A stretch of 64,000 nt of DNA from an uncultured Pseudomonadota bacterium. GTDB taxonomy: Bacteria; Myxococcota_A; UBA796; SXON01. Made by a program: the position numbers and the translations under genes. Each line of letters starts with the position of its first letter. Within the stretch, counting starts at the first letter, position 1. Positions 33,515-40,689 of this stretch are shown here, in pieces. The stretch lies in NCBI GenBank assembly GCA_903885375.1, contig CAISIK010000027.1, positions 1 to 64,000 of the forward strand, given 5' to 3'. The notes beneath the pieces were generated by a model, which worked only from the letters and a program-made list of their open reading frames with translations, had not been told where the DNA came from and did no database searches.

Positions 33515-36100
33515 CTACCAGACGCCGTTGGTGATCTTGAGCGAGTACTCCTGGCAGGAGTAGGTCGTGCTCGTGCGGAACACGTGGATGTAGTAGTCGT
33601 TGCTCAGGTCGTCGCACTCGTTGTATTCGGAGGCGGCGGCGCAGGTGCGGTAGTCGCTCGGGATGGTGTGGGAGCCGTCGCCCACGTCCTCCTGGTAGAC
33701 CTCGTACTCCGAATAGCCGCTGCCCTCGGGGTCGGTGCCGGAGCCGGTGCTGCACTCCAGCTCGCTCGTGGTGCAGCCGCCCTCGTACACCACGAAAGCG
33801 TACTCGCTGCTGCCGGCCGTCAGCTCCACGTGGAAACGGTAGTTGTTGTAGGTGCCGCTGACCGTGTCGGAGGTGGTGATGGAGTACCAGTCGTCGTCGC
33901 TGGCGTCGAGGATGTTGCCGTTGAACTCGATGGTGGCGGTGCCGTCGGCCGCGAGGGTGCTCCAGTCCACCACGGGGTCGGCGCAGCTGTCGCCGTAGGC
34001 GGTGGTGTCCTCGTAGTCATCCACCGGGTCGCACACCTCGGTGCCGACGATGTTGGACACGGCGGAGGTGTTGCCCGAGGCGTCGGTGGCGGTGGCGTAG
34101 AACGAGTAGGAGAGGCCCGCGGTGAGGCCTTCGCTGAAGCTGAACGTGCCCGCGCCGTTGGCGGTGGCGGTGTCGGTCGTGACGCCCGAGCTGCTGGAGA
34201 TGTACAGCGTGACGTCGGCGAAGGGCTCCGTGGAGCCGCTCACGGTGGCGCTCGTTTCGTTCCGGTACGGGTCGACCGAGTTCAGGATCGGCGCGTCGGG
34301 CGCGGTGTAGTCGCCGACCAGCGCGGAGTCGGTGCCGGAGCCGCTGGTGGCCGTGCCATCGCTGGCGGTCACGGTGCAGGCCCAGGTCTCGCCATCGCTT
34401 GTGTAGGAGGACGCCACGGTGTTGCTGGTGACGGCCGAAACCACGCCGTTCACGGTCCACGCGTAGGTGTAGGTGATGGCATCGCCGTCATCGTCGGTGC
34501 TGGCGCCGGTCACGGTGCAGGTGAGGGTGTCGTCGTCTTCCGGATAGTTCGGCGTGACATCCACCGAGGGCGCCGTGGGGGTGCTGTTCTGGATCGTGCG
34601 CGTGCCGGAGATCACGGAGGCGCCGAGGTCGTAGCCGTCCCACGGGAAGATCTCGACGGTGATGTCGTCGCCCTTCACGAAGTACGTGCCCGCGAGGGTG
34701 GGGTCGGTGGCGCCCGCGATGGCGGCCCCGTTGAGGTACCACTGGTAGGTCTCGCCCTCGGCATCGCCGTCGGGGTCGGAGTAGCCGGTGGCGTTCGCGG
34801 TGAGCGTGTCGTTGGTGTAGGCCGTGGCGGGCGTGATCGTGGCGCTGGTGAGCGAGGGCGGGCCGTTGCCGATCGTGGCGCTGTCGGTGCCGGCGGGGCC
34901 GTCGGAGGCGCCGTCGTTCGGCACCACGTACACGGTCCAAATGTCGCCGCGGGAGGTGGCGCTCGCCGGCAGGGGGTTGCTGGTCCGGCCCGAGTCCACG
35001 CCGTTGAGGTACCAGAAGTAGCTGTAGGTGATGGCGTCGCCATCGGCATCGTAGCTGGGGGTCACGACGGAGACGGCGAGCGGATCGCCCGAGCCCGCGG
35101 GGTCGGGGGTGATGGCCACCGTGGGGGCTTCGGGAGGCTCGTTGATGTAGAGCGTGGCGTAGTCGACCGCGGTGATGCCGTCGGTGTCGGTGGCGGTCAC
35201 GGTGATGGTGTGGACACCGTGGCTGAGCGCGTCGTAGGTGAAGTCGGCGGTGCCATCGCTGCCGGCGCCGCGGGTGGAGAAGATGCCGTCGATGTCGCTC
35301 TCCCACACGAGCCCCACGGCATCGGGGGTGTCCTCGGCGTCGCCCACCGTGGCCTCGAAGTACACGACCTCGCCGATGTTGGCGCGGTCGCCCGACTTCG
35401 GCGCGACGAGGGTGAGGGTGGGACGGGAGCCGGCGGCCACCTGCACGGTGGTGGTGTCGGAGCCGGTGCGGCCCGTGGTGTCGGTGACGGTGAGGGTGAG
35501 CTGGTGCTCGCCTTCGCTCAGTGTGGCGGTGCCGGTGGTCTTTCCATCGCTCGACGGGCTCGACGAGAAGGGCAGCGCGCCATCCCTCGACGAAACCCAG
35601 GCCACCGTGAGCTGCTCGGGAAGGTCCTCGCCGTCGGACACCGCGCCCTCGAACAACGTGAGCTGGTTGGAGAAGTACTCGCCGCCGAACTCGGGCGTGA
35701 CGATCTCGGCGATGGGCGCGTCGTTCTTCTGCACGGTGACGTGCACGGTGCCGACCGCCGATTCGCCGTCGGGATTGATCGCGGTGAGCGTGACGGTGGC
35801 ATCGCCGCGGCTGAACACGGTGGCGCATTCGGAAACGCCGTTGGTGTCGAACACGGCGCCTTCGCAGACCGTGCCGCCGTTGATGGCCCAGGTGGCGCTG
35901 ATCGAGGTCAGCGACGTTTCGAAGTTCTCATCGACCACGCGGCCGCGCATGTTGACGGCCACGCCCTCGTTGAGCGAGGCCCCATCGGCCGGCGACTCGA
36001 TCGCCACCACCGGCGGCTTCGTGAATTTGGTGACGCCGTTGGTGTTCTCACACCCAGCGAGGACGAGGACGGTGCTGAGCACGAGGAGGGCGGGTCGGAT
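33515..36100 (-). CDS. Large Ig-like-repeat lipoprotein
   Basis: About 861 aa. Repeats of 85-100 residues with DxDGDxITYxYxW-type strands indicate six to eight Ig-like/PKD-like modules, and the C-terminal 150 residues with many Cys and aromatic residues (DDDWYSITTSD to YSLKITNGVW) form a pre-peptidase-C-like domain. The ORF track begins at GTG 36082, which leaves only MLSTVLVLAGC. Reading 18 nt further up from an ATC gives MRPALLVLSTVLVLAGC, a textbook lipoprotein signal, with GGAGG 6 nt before the ATC and a sigma70 promoter just upstream. I take the ATC as start. It is probably an outer-surface or adhesive protein. Confidence 0.75.
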   Translation of the reverse strand: MRPALLVLSTVLVLAGCENTNGVTKFTKPPVVAIESPADGASLNEGVAVNMRGRVVDENFETSLTSISATWAINGGTVCEGAVFDTNGVSECATVFSRGDATVTLTAINPDGESAVGTVHVTVQKNDAPIAEIVTPEFGGEYFSNQLTLFEGAVSDGEDLPEQLTVAWVSSRDGALPFSSSPSSDGKTTGTATLSEGEHQLTLTVTDTTGRTGSDTTTVQVAAGSRPTLTLVAPKSGDRANIGEVVYFEATVGDAEDTPDAVGLVWESDIDGIFSTRGAGSDGTADFTYDALSHGVHTITVTATDTDGITAVDYATLYINEPPEAPTVAITPDPAGSGDPLAVSVVTPSYDADGDAITYSYFWYLNGVDSGRTSNPLPASATSRGDIWTVYVVPNDGASDGPAGTDSATIGNGPPSLTSATITPATAYTNDTLTANATGYSDPDGDAEGETYQWYLNGAAIAGATDPTLAGTYFVKGDDITVEIFPWDGYDLGASVISGTRTIQNSTPTAPSVDVTPNYPEDDDTLTCTVTGASTDDDGDAITYTYAWTVNGVVSAVTSNTVASSYTSDGETWACTVTASDGTATSGSGTDSALVGDYTAPDAPILNSVDPYRNETSATVSGSTEPFADVTLYISSSSGVTTDTATANGAGTFSFSEGLTAGLSYSFYATATDASGNTSAVSNIVGTEVCDPVDDYEDTTAYGDSCADPVVDWSTLAADGTATIEFNGNILDASDDDWYSITTSDTVSGTYNNYRFHVELTAGSSEYAFVVYEGGCTTSELECSTGSGTDPEGSGYSEYEVYQEDVGDGSHTIPSDYRTCAAASEYNECDDLSNDYYIHVFRTSTTYSCQEYSLKITNGVW

Positions 36101-36121
36101 GAGACACCTCCGGAAGTGTGG

Positions 36122-36150
36122 AGTATACGGCGGAACTCCACGAGCAACAA
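36122..36150 (-). promoter_or_regulatory. Sigma70-type promoter for the Ig-repeat lipoprotein
   Basis: On the minus strand TTGTTG (36145-36150), a 17-nt spacer and TATACT (36122-36127) precede GGAGG and the ATC start at 36100. The 5' leader would be short (about 15 nt). Confidence 0.75.
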
Positions 36151-36212
36151 GCTCGGCGAGTCCGTTCTCCTGCGCACCGTCTACGCGGGGCGTCGAGGGT
36201 CGCTCGGGCCGG

Positions 36213-36437
36213 TCAGCCGCCCTCGTCGCCTACCGCTTCCACCGGGCAGCTCTCCAGCGCGAAGCGGAAGAGGTCGAACTCCGCCGGAACGTGGGCGCGT
36301 ACGTAGGCCTTGCGCGCCTCGTCCCGCCCGAAGATCTCGGGCGAGATGTCGGTGCAGGTGTCGCAAGAAACGCAGGTGAGGTCCACGAACCAGGGGCCCG
36401 GGGCATTGCGGGGGTGTCGGCGGGAAGGGTCCGGCAT
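36213..36437 (-). CDS. Single-cluster 4Fe-4S ferredoxin
   Basis: 74 aa. CVSCDTC (Cys-x2-Cys-x2-Cys) and a distal ESCPVEAVG supply the four ligands of one 4Fe-4S cluster, as in monocluster ferredoxins of the Fer4_13 type. It begins 2 nt after the upstream radical SAM stop and is thus the last gene of that block. Radical SAM enzymes need a low-potential electron donor, so the position points to a donor for the adjacent maturases. This is inference. Confidence 0.85.
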   Translation of the reverse strand: MPDPSRRHPRNAPGPWFVDLTCVSCDTCTDISPEIFGRDEARKAYVRAHVPAEFDLFRFALESCPVEAVGDEGG

Positions 36438-36439
36438 GT

Positions 36440-37525
36440 TCAGCCTCGGTGGCCATGAACGACGCGGGCGCTCTCGCGGAGGTCGGGGCCGGTCACGGTG
36501 CCGGCTCCTTCGGTTCGCAGACCGTGGTCGTCGGGTTGTTCATCACTGCGCTGCCCACGGCGGGCGGCGATTCGTTCGAGGAGGGCCGGCTCGGGCTCGC
36601 GGCGGAGCACCTTCCGGATGATGGCCTCCGGGTTTCCGGCCACGGGGAAGAGCTCGGCGGGGTCGTAGTGGTAGCCCATCGAGTAGAGCCCGGCGCAGAC
36701 CGGATCGAGCGCGCAGGCATCGCACGCGGGTGCCTTGCCGTGGAGGAACTGCTTCTGGAGGACGAAGCCCTTCTTGTCGAGGAAGCGGATGCAGCGCTCC
36801 TCCTCCTTCACGATCTTGCGGGTTTCCGTCGAACTTTCGGCGTACTCGGGCATGTAGCAGAGGGGCACGCGCTCGGCGCGGAAGGTGCGGCCCACCTGGG
36901 TCAGAAAGCGCATGGCCCGGCGCAGCGAGAGCTCGAACTCGCCGAGGCGCGGGATCACGTCCGGGTTGCGCTCCGCCCGGTTCATGTTCGGGTCCATGTT
37001 GTTCCACACGAAGTGGCGCACGTGCGGGTGCCGGCCCACCACCCAGCGCACCGTCTCGTCGAGGTGGTCGCTGTTGTAGGCGTTGATGACGGTGTTGATG
37101 TCGGCGGTGATGCCGAGGGTGCCCACGTGGCCGAGCGCGCTGTCGATGTGGTGGTGGCTCCCCGGCGTCTGCGTGAGGAAGTCGTGCACCGCCTCGCGGC
37201 TGGAATGGAGGCTCAGGTGCACGTGGGTGAGCCCGCTCTCCACCAGCTCACGGAGGAAGGGCAGCTCAGAAATCCGCTGACCGTTCGTGATCATGCGGAT
37301 GAACAGCCCTTTGCTGTGGGCGTACTGCACGGCCGGCAGGAGCAACGGGGCGATGGTGGGCTCGCCGCCGGTGAGGATGATGCCGTCGTAGCCGCGGGCC
37401 ACGAGATCATCGATGGAGTCGCGCATCTCCTGGTCGCTCAGGCTCACCCCGCTGGGCGGGTTGCTGCAGAAGCGGCACGCCTGCTTGCATTCGCGGGTGA
37501 GCTGGAGGTAGCCGAGGTTCGCCAT
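36440..37525 (-). CDS. Radical SAM enzyme, HxsC-like (rSAM-1)
   Basis: 361 aa. CKQACRFC (Cys13, 17, 20) binds the SAM-coordinating cluster, ILTGGEPT is the SAM-contact strand, and SLHSSREAVHDFLTQTPGS is a landmark shared with the other copies here. The C-terminal part has PLCYM and ACDACALDPVCAGLYSMG, a Cys-x2-Cys-x5-Cys site for an auxiliary cluster, as in HxsC-type maturases. The ATG overlaps the stop of the 573-aa enzyme as TGATG. The tail after about residue 315 is acidic and unlike the others. Peptide modification is likely; chemistry unknown. Confidence 0.8.
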   Translation of the reverse strand: MANLGYLQLTRECKQACRFCSNPPSGVSLSDQEMRDSIDDLVARGYDGIILTGGEPTIAPLLLPAVQYAHSKGLFIRMITNGQRISELPFLRELVESGLTHVHLSLHSSREAVHDFLTQTPGSHHHIDSALGHVGTLGITADINTVINAYNSDHLDETVRWVVGRHPHVRHFVWNNMDPNMNRAERNPDVIPRLGEFELSLRRAMRFLTQVGRTFRAERVPLCYMPEYAESSTETRKIVKEEERCIRFLDKKGFVLQKQFLHGKAPACDACALDPVCAGLYSMGYHYDPAELFPVAGNPEAIIRKVLRREPEPALLERIAARRGQRSDEQPDDHGLRTEGAGTVTGPDLRESARVVHGHRG

Positions 37526-39246
37526 CAGCTCCGCCGGCCGGCTTCGGTGTCGATGAAGGGGACGGGGCGGTTGGCCGGCACCGGAATGCGGAAGGGGGGC
37601 GCCTGGGGCGCGGCCCCCGCGGCGAGGCGCGGGTCGGGATCGTCGGCGGGCCAGGCGAGGAGCTGCGCGGCGGCATCGATGGCCCACTCGCCGGTCAGCG
37701 GCTGGAGCTGCACGAAGCCGTGCGCCCGGAGGGACTGCAGATGCTGGCCCCGGCAGGAGCCGGCAACGGGGCAGGCGGAGCAGCGAAGGGAACGCGCGTA
37801 GTAGTGCTCGCCCACGTACTCATCCACGAACGCGTCGATCTGCCAGCGGCCATCGGCGTGGAAGAGCTGCGTGTCGAGGCGACGGGGGGCGCGTTCGAGC
37901 CGGGTTCCCGGCGCGAGGCAGGCGGGCAGGTTCTCCACCCGCACCCGGCGACCGAGCGCGAGGAAGAAGGCGCGCCAGTCGGGGTCGAGCGCCAGTGATT
38001 CGCTGGCCTTCGGCCGCGTGGGCGCGTGGATCACGCAGCGGTCATCGAGCCGATCGGGGGACTGGAGGAGCGCCTCCGCGAAGGTGCGGTCGAGACGGAG
38101 CTCCACCTCCACGCCGAGCGCCAGCGCGGCGTCGAGCTCCTCGAACCCTTCGACGATCACCCGCGAACCGGGCGGGAGCAGGGTGCCGGCGGGGACGGCG
38201 CTGGCGGGAATCCGCAGCGGCCCGATGGGCGCGGGCGGGAGCGCGGCCACGCCGAGCCAGCGCACGCCGGCCGGGGCGTGCGCCGCCAGCGCGAACTCCG
38301 CGCCGATCGCGAACTCGTCGAAGCCGCCTGCGTGCGCGCGGGCCACGTGCCGGTCGAGCGTGGAGCAGAAGGGCTCGATGAAGCAGTGGGGGCAGCGCTT
38401 GGCGTCGCGGCAGTCGATGGGCGTGCCCTCATCGAGGTAGCGGCGGAACTGCACGCGGCGGCCGCCCACCTCGTCGAGCATCTTGTGCGGGTCCTGGATG
38501 AGCTCCTCGAGCCCTTCGAGGTGCTGGACGGGAAAGCGGTTGGTCCAGATGTGGAAACCCGGCACCCGCGCGTAGCGGAAGACGCGCCGCAGCGCGTCGG
38601 CGTGGGCATCGACGTCGTAGAAGAGCTCGGCGCGGTGCTCGAACGCCTCGCCCTGTGGGATCACATGCAGGAGGTCGAACTCCCGGACGCCCACCCGCGA
38701 GCAGAGCGCCACGATGGCCTCGAGGTGCTCCACGTTCTGCTTGTTGATGCAAACGTCGACGTTCACGATCACCCGGCCATCCCGCACCGCGCGGATCATG
38801 GCGCGCATGAGGTTCTCGAACCCGTTCTTCGTCTTCGTGAGGTGGTCGTGCAGCTCGGGGGTGTGCCCGTGGAGCGAGAAGGTGATCTCGTCGAGCCCGG
38901 CGGCCACCGCGCGCAGGAAGAAGGCCCGGTCGGCGAGCTTCTGCCCGTTGGTGACGGTCTGCACCCATCGGTAGCCCTGCGCCTTCGCGTAGGCGACGAC
39001 GTCGTGAAAGCGGGGGTGGATCGTGGCCTCGCCGCCGCTCACCACGAGCCGGCTCGCGTGCTTCTCCTCGCGACCCCGGCGCACCTCCACGCAGATGTCC
39101 TCGAAGCTCATGAAGCGGCCGTCCTGGGCTTCGGCGTCGAGGCAGAAGATGCACTTGCTGTTGCACGCGGCCGTGAGCCGCACCCAGTGCTTGCTCTCGT
39201 TGGCGACCCCTTCGTGGTCGAGCGTGATGGCCTGCGGCGCTTGCAT
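37525..39246 (-). CDS. Long radical SAM enzyme with a degenerate second half (rSAM-2)
   Basis: 573 aa, nearly twice its paralogs. Residues 1-315 are a full radical SAM domain: CNSKCIFC (28, 32, 35), VVSGGEATIHP, SLHGHTPELHDHLTKTKNGF, then CPHCFIEPFC as the C-terminal cluster site. Residues about 340-573 repeat the ending of the family (ENLPACLAPGT, then RCSACPVAGSCRGQHLQSLRAHGF) but contain no Cys-x3-Cys-x2-Cys, so this looks like a duplicated copy that lost SAM chemistry. TACCTT sits 7 nt before the ATG; the gene is divergent from the HExxH gene. It could bind the peptide with one half and act with the other. Confidence 0.8.
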   Translation of the reverse strand: MQAPQAITLDHEGVANESKHWVRLTAACNSKCIFCLDAEAQDGRFMSFEDICVEVRRGREEKHASRLVVSGGEATIHPRFHDVVAYAKAQGYRWVQTVTNGQKLADRAFFLRAVAAGLDEITFSLHGHTPELHDHLTKTKNGFENLMRAMIRAVRDGRVIVNVDVCINKQNVEHLEAIVALCSRVGVREFDLLHVIPQGEAFEHRAELFYDVDAHADALRRVFRYARVPGFHIWTNRFPVQHLEGLEELIQDPHKMLDEVGGRRVQFRRYLDEGTPIDCRDAKRCPHCFIEPFCSTLDRHVARAHAGGFDEFAIGAEFALAAHAPAGVRWLGVAALPPAPIGPLRIPASAVPAGTLLPPGSRVIVEGFEELDAALALGVEVELRLDRTFAEALLQSPDRLDDRCVIHAPTRPKASESLALDPDWRAFFLALGRRVRVENLPACLAPGTRLERAPRRLDTQLFHADGRWQIDAFVDEYVGEHYYARSLRCSACPVAGSCRGQHLQSLRAHGFVQLQPLTGEWAIDAAAQLLAWPADDPDPRLAAGAAPQAPPFRIPVPANRPVPFIDTEAGRRS

Positions 39247-39286
39247 CGCTCGCAAGGTAGCATGCGGCCGACCCGGGTCGCGCGGC
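39247..39286. promoter_or_regulatory. Compact divergent promoter region of the maturase block
   Basis: Only 40 bp separate the starts of rSAM-2 (minus) and the HExxH gene (plus). TACCTT (minus strand, 7 nt before ATG) and TAGCAT (plus strand, about 24 nt before ATG 39287) are candidate -10 elements that overlap each other, so the two sides are probably co-regulated. Confidence 0.45.
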
Positions 39287-40432
39287 ATGGCTCCAGCATA
39301 TCCCCCTTCGCCCTGCACCTGGCCCGCGGGGCGGGATGACATCGGCCCCTGGCGGGCCCGCCAGCTTCGCCTCGTGGCACGCCGCCTGTTCACCGGCCCC
39401 CACGACCTCCCGCCGTGGGCGGCGGGCGCCTGGGCCTCCATCCGCGAGCCGCTGGCCGCCGTGATGGGGCAGCACACGGGTGTTTTCCTGTCGGCGCTGG
39501 CGCTCCCCACCGTGGGCGCGCCGCTCGCCGCGGGCGACCTCCTCTCCGCCCTGCCGCACCTGCTCCTCGAGCTGGCCCGCCGCGGCGTGATCGGCGAGCA
39601 GGGCCTCTGGTGGGGGGCGCCGGTCTCGCGGCTCGTGAGCCCGGCGCTCGGCGCCGACCGGCGCTTCAACCCGCCGCTCGTGGGCGTGCTGTTCGAGTCC
39701 GGCATCGTCACCCTGCGGCCCACGGAGGAGTGGCGGCTCGCGCCCGAGGCCGTGCCCACGGCGTGGCCGCTCGAACATGGCGGGTGGCTGCTCGGCGCCG
39801 ACACCAACCCGCTCGCCATGAACGAGGCCCACCCCGACAAGTCGGGCAACGCGCTCTCGTTCGGGAGCGTCCCGGTGGCGGAGTGGCTGTCCGCCCTCAA
39901 CACGGCCCGCGGGCGCCTCCACGCGTTCATCCCCGAGCTGGCGCGGGAGCATGCGAACGTGCTCGTGGGCATCGTTCCCGTGGGGCAGGACGACCAGATG
40001 AGCCTGTCGGCGTCGTACCAGGAGGCGCCCGGCCTGGCCTACCTCTCGCTGCACCCCGATTCGCTCACCATGAGCGAGGCCCTCATCCACGAAACCCAGC
40101 ACTCCAAGCTCAACCTCGTGGCCTGGACCGACGCCGTTCTCGAGAACCACGGCGAGCTCTACCGCAGCCCGGTGCGGCCCGACCCGCGGCCGCTTTGGGG
40201 GGTCATGCTCGCCGTGCACGCATTCCTCCCGGTGGCGCGCCTCCACCGCGCGCTCCTCGATGCCAGCGCGCCGGAGGCCAACCCCCGGCGCTACGTCGAG
40301 GTGTGCCGGGTGAACCACGAGGGCATGGAGGTGCTCCGCGCGGCCGCCCGCCCCACCCCCGCCGGCGCCGCCATCCTCGCCGGCATGGATGCGCTGGAGC
40401 GCGCCCTGTGGGAAGTGAGCGGCGCGGCCTGA
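39287..40432 (+). CDS. HExxH-motif putative peptide-modification protein
   Basis: About 381 aa. The core LIHETQHSKLNLVAW followed some 30 residues later by RPDPRPLWGVMLAVHAFLPVARL matches the HEXXH domain found beside radical SAM RiPP maturases (for example with FxsB). HETQH is the zinc-binding motif. Family members are inferred to act on peptides; the reaction is not established. ATG 39287 was chosen because the frame upstream overlaps rSAM-2; a GTG at 39374 is the alternative. It is the only plus-strand gene of the maturase region and diverges from rSAM-2. Confidence 0.8.
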   Translation: MAPAYPPSPCTWPAGRDDIGPWRARQLRLVARRLFTGPHDLPPWAAGAWASIREPLAAVMGQHTGVFLSALALPTVGAPLAAGDLLSALPHLLLELARRGVIGEQGLWWGAPVSRLVSPALGADRRFNPPLVGVLFESGIVTLRPTEEWRLAPEAVPTAWPLEHGGWLLGADTNPLAMNEAHPDKSGNALSFGSVPVAEWLSALNTARGRLHAFIPELAREHANVLVGIVPVGQDDQMSLSASYQEAPGLAYLSLHPDSLTMSEALIHETQHSKLNLVAWTDAVLENHGELYRSPVRPDPRPLWGVMLAVHAFLPVARLHRALLDASAPEANPRRYVEVCRVNHEGMEVLRAAARPTPAGAAILAGMDALERALWEVSGAA

Positions 40433-40437
40433 CCGGG

Positions 40438-40469
40438 GCGCGCGCCCGGGTCGACTCCCGGGCGTGCGC
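40438..40469. repeat. 32-bp palindromic repeat, copy A
   Basis: Arms GCGCGCGCCCGGG and CCCGGGCGTGCGC (12 of 13 pairing) flank TCGACT. It matches the element at 7672-7703 (opposite orientation) in 31 of 32 positions. It lies 6 nt after the HExxH stop, where it could also serve as a terminator hairpin. Confidence 0.6.
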
Positions 40470-40501
40470 GGCGGTTCACGGGTGGGGGAGAGCCGTCCGG
40501 A

Positions 40502-40523
40502 GGGCGGGTTATCCAACCCGCCC
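40502..40523. terminator. Perfect 9-bp hairpin between convergent genes
   Basis: GGGCGGGTT-atcc-AACCCGCCC is an exact stem with a 4-nt loop between the HExxH and ABC-F stops. There is no T-run, but the stem is strong and the position suits termination from either side. Confidence 0.5.
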
Positions 40524-40689
40524 GACGCCGAAGGCCGGAAAGCGAAGCTTGGAGGCGGGAGGGAAGGCGGCGGTAGGGGGCGGGCGCCAGCTCGCCCCCT
40601 TGCAAGAAAGCCAAACGGAGCGGCCCGCGCGCGTCGAGCCCGGGCGCCAGCCGACGATCAATCCCAGCGGGCCGCGCAGTGAGCCGGCC

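Larger units (their letters stand above)
40433..40689. other. 257-bp gene-free stretch with hairpins
   Basis: This stretch lies between the convergent HExxH and ABC-F genes. It holds the palindromic repeat copy A (40438-40469), a perfect 9-bp hairpin (40502-40523) and a further GGGGGCG/CGCCCCC inverted repeat near 40575-40600. I see no coding sequence in it. Confidence 0.6.

Noticed and set aside
36440-37525. Calling rSAM-1 the canonical HxsC.
   Set aside because: It shares the layout, but so do four other genes here (rSAM-4 even more closely). Without an HMM score I cannot single one out.
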